Assembly: GCF_026672255.1 (NCBI RefSeq) | Contig: NZ_JAPOHA010000002.1 | Location: forward strand, 98,552 to 162,551 | DNA from: Caproiciproducens galactitolivorans | Lineage (GTDB): Bacteria > Bacillota > Clostridia > Oscillospirales > Acutalibacteraceae | Direction of reading: 5' to 3' | Length of the DNA stretch: 64,000 bases | Shown: positions 61,288 through 64,000 of the stretch, piece by piece | How the letters are laid out: each line of letters starts with the position of its first letter | How positions within the stretch are numbered: position 1 is the first letter of the stretch | Notes under the pieces: model-generated | What the model was told of the DNA's origin: nothing | Database searches by the model: none | The model's input: only the letters and a program-made list of their open reading frames with translations | Position numbers and translations under genes: made by a program

Positions 61288-62140
61288 GCCGCGCCTCCTT
61301 TCCGATTTGCTCCAGCAGGGAGCCAAACAGCGCGCGGTACCGCTCGTTTTCCCGTGCGGCAATTCCGCCCTCCGCGTTCAGAGCGCCCAGCTCGGCATCG
61401 AACGGGATACGCCCGAGAATGGGAATCCGGTGCTCCAGACAGAACGTCTCCGAAGGGTTTTCACCCGCCTGACATTTGTTGAGCACCGCGCCGAAGGGCT
61501 TATGAAACAGCGAAACCAATTCATAAACCATGGCCAGATTGTGCGCGCCGAATATGGTAGGCTCCGCCACCAGAACACAGAAATCCGCATCCTGAATGCT
61601 CTCCATCACGGCGCAGGCGCTGCCGGGGGGACAGTCGATGAAAACGGGGCGGTTCCCGCTGTTTGGAATTTTGCTAAGCAGTCGCTTAATCACCGGAATG
61701 CCGGAGGCTTCCCCGATGTTCAGCCGCCCCGTATATACATCTACACCATCAGATACTCCGGAGAATACCGTTCCCACGGCCTTGTCCGTTTCCCGGATAG
61801 CACCGGCGGGGCAGAGCAGGGCGCACCCGCCGCAGGAGTGACAGACCTCATCAAACAGCATGGGGTGATTTCCGGTAAAGGCCCGCGCGTGAAACGCGCA
61901 GAACTCCACGCATTTCCGGCAGCCGGTGCAAAGGGCTGTATCAATTTGTGGAATTTTGACTGCAACGGTTTCCTCTTCTGCTGCTTCGGGCTTGAAAAAC
62001 AGATGGCCGTTGGGTTCCTCCACGTCGCAGTCCAGATACACCGCGTCCCCGGCCGCCGCCGCGAGATTGACCGACACCAGCGTTTTCCCCGTGCCGCCCT
62101 TGCCGCTGAGCACCGCTACGGTCAGGGGCTTATCCGCCAT
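61259..62140 (-). CDS. Ferredoxin-ParA/MinD-type NTPase (second copy)
   Basis: 293 residues, paralogous to the gene after it: V-L-S-G-K-G-G-T-G-K-T-L, C-T-G-C-R-K-C-V-E-F-C and C-H-S-C-G-G-C-A-L-L-C-P, then I-D-C-P-P-G-S-A-C. Two consecutive members in one operon suggest a heterodimer. Its start overlaps the 3' end of the NifX-like gene and its stop lies inside the next ParA gene. Confidence 0.9.
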   Translation of the reverse strand: MADKPLTVAVLSGKGGTGKTLVSVNLAAAAGDAVYLDCDVEEPNGHLFFKPEAAEEETVAVKIPQIDTALCTGCRKCVEFCAFHARAFTGNHPMLFDEVCHSCGGCALLCPAGAIRETDKAVGTVFSGVSDGVDVYTGRLNIGEASGIPVIKRLLSKIPNSGNRPVFIDCPPGSACAVMESIQDADFCVLVAEPTIFGAHNLAMVYELVSLFHKPFGAVLNKCQAGENPSETFCLEHRIPILGRIPFDAELGALNAEGGIAARENERYRALFGSLLEQIGKEARHEAASDSQR

Positions 62141-62495
62141 GGCCGTGAAAGCCCGCGTGAAATTCGGAAAGCGGCGAAAGCTTTCCCGCGGCCAGAGCTT
62201 CGAGATTTTCCTTTGCCGTTCCGTCCATGGCGCGGTAAGCCTTGATCTTCGCGCCGCTTAGTACCTTTTCCGCGTTTTCTCCGCAGCGGGGCGTAATCAG
62301 TTCGTCCGCGCCGCTGTCCGCCAGAAGCTGCGCCGCGGCGATGCCTGCTCCGCCCGAGCTTTCCGCCGCGCTGTTGGCAATCCATTTGATTTCCTTCGTA
62401 TTGGTATCATAGAGCAAGAAATACGGCGCGCGTCCAAAGGACGGGCATACGCCGGATTCCGCATTTTGCTCATTCATGGGAATCGTGATTTTCAT
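62130..62495 (-). CDS. NifX/NifB-like dinitrogenase-cofactor domain protein
   Basis: 121 residues from ATG 62495 (CGGAGGA upstream). M-K-I-T-I-P-M-N-E and [10 protein letters not shown], then [13 protein letters not shown], match the NifX/NafY fold that binds iron-sulfur precursor clusters. It ends in a short H-A-G-F-H-G-H-G-G tail. No other nif gene is present here, so a general Fe-S carrier role is more likely than nitrogen fixation. Confidence 0.88.
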   Translation of the reverse strand: MKITIPMNEQNAESGVCPSFGRAPYFLLYDTNTKEIKWIANSAAESSGGAGIAAAQLLADSGADELITPRCGENAEKVLSGAKIKAYRAMDGTAKENLEALAAGKLSPLSEFHAGFHGHGG

Positions 62496-62874
62496 AAGGT
62501 TCCTCCGTTTCATTTTCCGTATTCTCAAAGCGCCTGCCACACCGGTGCCTGCGGCATCCGTTTCCGCCGCAGCCGTGCCCCTGCCCGTCGCAGAGGCGGT
62601 ATTCTCCGCCCTCAATCAGCAGCGCCTTGCCGTTTACCAGCGACTGCGCCAGCTTCTTCCGGGCGCTGTCGTAAATGCCCTGCACCGTGGTGCGGGAAAT
62701 ATCCATCTGCGCCGCGCACTGCTCCTGCGTAAATCCGTCCAGGTCGATCAGCCGGATGGCTTCAAACTCATCCACCGTCATGGTAACCGTGTCCTCAGCC
62801 TGTGCATCCAGCGGGCCAAAGCGATTATTTTCGGGCAGGCAGCAAACTCTTCTCCATTTTCTTGGTCTTGGCAT
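62470..62874 (-). CDS. DUF134-family HTH protein
   Basis: 134 residues. P-R-P-R-K-W-R-R-V and [14 protein letters not shown], then the helix-turn-helix [16 protein letters not shown], are the DUF134 hallmark. The tail is Cys/His-rich ([12 protein letters not shown]). DUF134 proteins accompany NifX/ParA-ferredoxin clusters and probably regulate them; possible targets are the two repeats at 63225-63280. It overlaps the NifX-like gene by 26 bases. Confidence 0.85.
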   Translation of the reverse strand: MPRPRKWRRVCCLPENNRFGPLDAQAEDTVTMTVDEFEAIRLIDLDGFTQEQCAAQMDISRTTVQGIYDSARKKLAQSLVNGKALLIEGGEYRLCDGQGHGCGGNGCRRHRCGRRFENTENETEEPYENHDSHE

Positions 62875-62935
62875 TTTCTCACCTCGCTTTTAGACAGAAA
62901 CAAACCGGAGCGTCCCCCGGTTGTTTCCGCCCGCC

Positions 62936-63207
62936 TTACAGACTTTCCAGCTGACGGTCAATGTCCGCAAGCCGGTTTTTCAGCGCGTTCTTCTGCAGCT
63001 GAAGCAATCCTTTGCGATCCTCCGCCGATAGTTCATTTCCGGCAGGAAATTGGCGAAAGCCTTGCCAAAGCCGCGTCTGCAGGCCATGCCGAGTCCAAGG
63101 CCAAGCCCCGCGCCTTTGGCAAGGCTTCCCGTACCGGCGCACGGCCCTAAGCTCCGTCCAGTCATGGCGCCGGCGCCCATAGGGCCGGTTCCGTTTCTTC
63201 CTGGCAT
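62936..63207 (-). pseudogene. DUF5320-family gene with a frameshift
   Basis: The N-terminus P-G-R-N-G-T-G-P-M-G-A-G-A-M-T-G-R is typical of DUF5320 and is read from ATG 63207 (GGAGGTGAA upstream). In that frame it ends at 62980. The expected coiled-coil C-terminus (S-A-E-D-R-K-G-L-L-Q-L-Q-K-N-A-L-K-N-R-L) is encoded in a second frame that runs to 62936. A one-base change near 63045-63060 is needed to join them, unless frameshifting or a sequencing error explains it. Confidence 0.65.
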
Positions 63208-63224
63208 ATTGTTCACCTCCTTAT

Positions 63225-63282
63225 AGTTTCCGGCATATGTCGTTTACAAATACTATTATAACCAGTTTCGGGCATATGTCAA
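63225..63282 (-). promoter_or_regulatory. Operon promoter with two 17-bp direct repeats
   Basis: Reverse strand promoter TTGACA (63277-63282), 16 bases, TATAAT (63255-63260). Two copies of AGTTTC(C/G)GGCATATGTC (plus strand) lie at 63225-63241 and 63264-63280, start to start 39 bases. One covers the -35/spacer, the other the transcribed leader, a layout typical of a repressor operator. It drives DUF5320, DUF134 and the rest of the Fe-S NTPase operon. Confidence 0.7.
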
Positions 63283-63640
63283 TAATAAATGCAAATCTTT
63301 TTCAGCGGACAACAGAATCCAGAATTTATGCATTGCACATTACGTTTGTATTGAGAATAATAGTAAAAACCGTGCGTTGAGTTCGTGCAGCACAAGCTCT
63401 AATAAGGCATAGACTAGCATGCTTCCCAAGACGCATTGAACGGCTGTCAGCCTCATTACCATCTTACAGCCAATTAACGGGCAGCCTGCGCGAACCTTAT
63501 TTTTATGTAATTAATGTGATTGTCAGTTTCCCCGTTTCGATCTAAAATAAAGGAAACTTCTAAAAGTACTTGATTTCACCAGCAGATTTGGTAATTTAAT
63601 ACGCTGTAGCTACACTCAAAAAGTCGACAGTCCTTTATAA
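63283..63640. other. Gene-free spacer at the right of the cargo
   Basis: About 360 bases with no gene, no clear promoter beyond the one before it and no strong hairpin. The composition is A+T-rich and both strands are broken by stops. Confidence 0.5.
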
Positions 63641-63644
63641 GTTG

Positions 63645-63771
63645 CGACCTTTTTGTTCCTATCACTAAAAGTGAACGTCAGCTGCCCAGAAACAATGGCA
63701 TGCTACAGCAAACGATTCACGACAGAAAGGTAAAAGAACCTAACCAAGTTAAAAAAATTATGGAAAAGTAA
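63645..63771 (+). pseudogene. Right, decayed copy of the sigma-like HTH gene
   Basis: In the frame ending TAA 63769-63771 the translation reads K-S-E-R-Q-L-P-R, then Q-Q-T-I-H-D-R-K-V-K and K-K-I-M-E-K. These align one to one with the C-terminus of the gene at 48355-48804 (K-S-E-H-Q-M-S-R, Q-R-T-I-H-D-R-K-V-K, R-K-L-M-E-K). Only the last 40 or so codons are recognisable and no start is present. Confidence 0.8.
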
Positions 63772-63785
63772 AATTTTTTCCGCTC

Positions 63786-63822
63786 AACCCCCTCACTCAA
63801 CGGGTAAGTAAGTGAGGGGGTT
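63786..63822 (+). terminator. Hairpin after the right sigma-like remnant
   Basis: AACCCCCTCACT and AGTGAGGGGGTT form a perfect 12-bp stem followed by TTTTTT. It is related to the hairpin at 48816-48858. Confidence 0.85.
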
Positions 63823-63852
63823 TTTTCTATTTCCCTCATTTGTTCCTTGAAA

Positions 63853-64000
63853 ATTTCATATCCGGCAGCATAAATACATGATCTGTCCGGCCGTGATGAG
63901 CGGCAGCGACGATGACGGGCGCGCCAAGACTACTTGCGGATGGGTGACAGACATCCGTCGAACCGATGGCATCGAAGGCGACGAGCGGCAAGGCCCGGTC
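63853..64000 (-). CDS. 3' end of a possible gene running off the window
   Basis: A reverse-strand frame is open from the window edge to a TGA at 63853, about 48 codons, ending V-F-M-L-P-D-M-K-F-S-R-N-K. GC-rich third positions are consistent with coding, but a forward frame is also open across the same bases, so strand is uncertain. I do not recognise it. If genuine it belongs to the element beyond the right sigma-like remnant. Confidence 0.25.

Noticed and set aside
58351..62495. Nitrogen-fixation (nif) genes
   Set aside because: The NifX-type domains occur without nifHDK or nifB; the set fits general Fe-S trafficking in anaerobes.

Overview
The window reads as chromosome of a motile, endospore-forming, anaerobic member of the Clostridia, with moderate GC by eye. 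The evidence is a sigma-D-type flagellar and chemotaxis regulon, an alpha/beta small acid-soluble spore protein, spore-type polysaccharide deacetylases, an Spo0H-like sigma factor, radical-SAM and Fe-S NTPase genes, and strong AGGAGG ribosome sites with frequent TTG and GTG starts. An Oscillospirales-type host is my inference; no species is assigned.

Layout. (1) 1-17.2 kb is motility: fliD-fliS plus a chaperone-like gene, an HD-GYP phosphodiesterase, two cheW genes around a PilZ gene, a FliK-like/FlhB-C-terminus pair, cheA, cheR, cheB and a chemoreceptor. Four of these transcription units carry a sigma-D-like promoter (T-rich -35, exactly 15 bases, then an NCGATAT -10). An LXG-like toxin/immunity pair and a deleted IS30 relic are embedded here. 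(2) 17.2-25.8 kb holds an IS200 element, a comM-type ATPase, SOS-boxed dinB, an Spo0H-like sigma gene, two zinc- or cysteine-motif small proteins, trmK, a Nif3 protein and rqcH. (3) 25.8-31.0 kb is a surface polysaccharide operon (polymerase, two glycosyltransferases, a Wzz/BY-kinase fusion with a ruined ATP site). A UDP-sugar dehydratase gene lies further on at 37.7-39.7 kb. (4) 31.1-46.0 kb is mostly housekeeping: radical SAM, tRNA-Trp, rpsU, yqeG, aroQ, efp, an ABC importer, thymidine kinase, spore deacetylases, SASP and several small hypotheticals.

(5) From tRNA-Ala (46.2 kb) onward the sequence is an accessory island. ICE-type debris lies at the left: a small basic protein, an ArdA-like gene broken into an integrase C-terminus, an orphan c-di-GMP-I riboswitch and an ICE sigma-like gene. 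A decayed second copy of that sigma gene, with the same kind of terminator, lies at the right at 63.6-63.8 kb. Between them sit three cargo blocks. The first is an operon of XRE regulator, membrane-anchored TerB-N protein, BrxD-like (DUF2791) ATPase, Lhr-like helicase and a 101-residue protein, which is a likely DNA-processing or anti-phage system. The second is a P2-type cation ATPase behind a yybP-ykoY-type Mn2+ riboswitch, flanked by about 250-bp direct repeats. The third is an operon for Fe-S/NifX-type proteins: DUF5320 (frameshifted), DUF134, NifX-like, two ferredoxin-ParA NTPases, an MBL hydrolase and an Mrp-NifX fusion. Its promoter carries two 17-bp direct repeats.

The strongest candidate for an uncharacterised system is the TerB/ATPase/helicase operon at 48.9-55.1 kb. 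All identifications come from reading motifs and family resemblance in the sequence; no database search was run.
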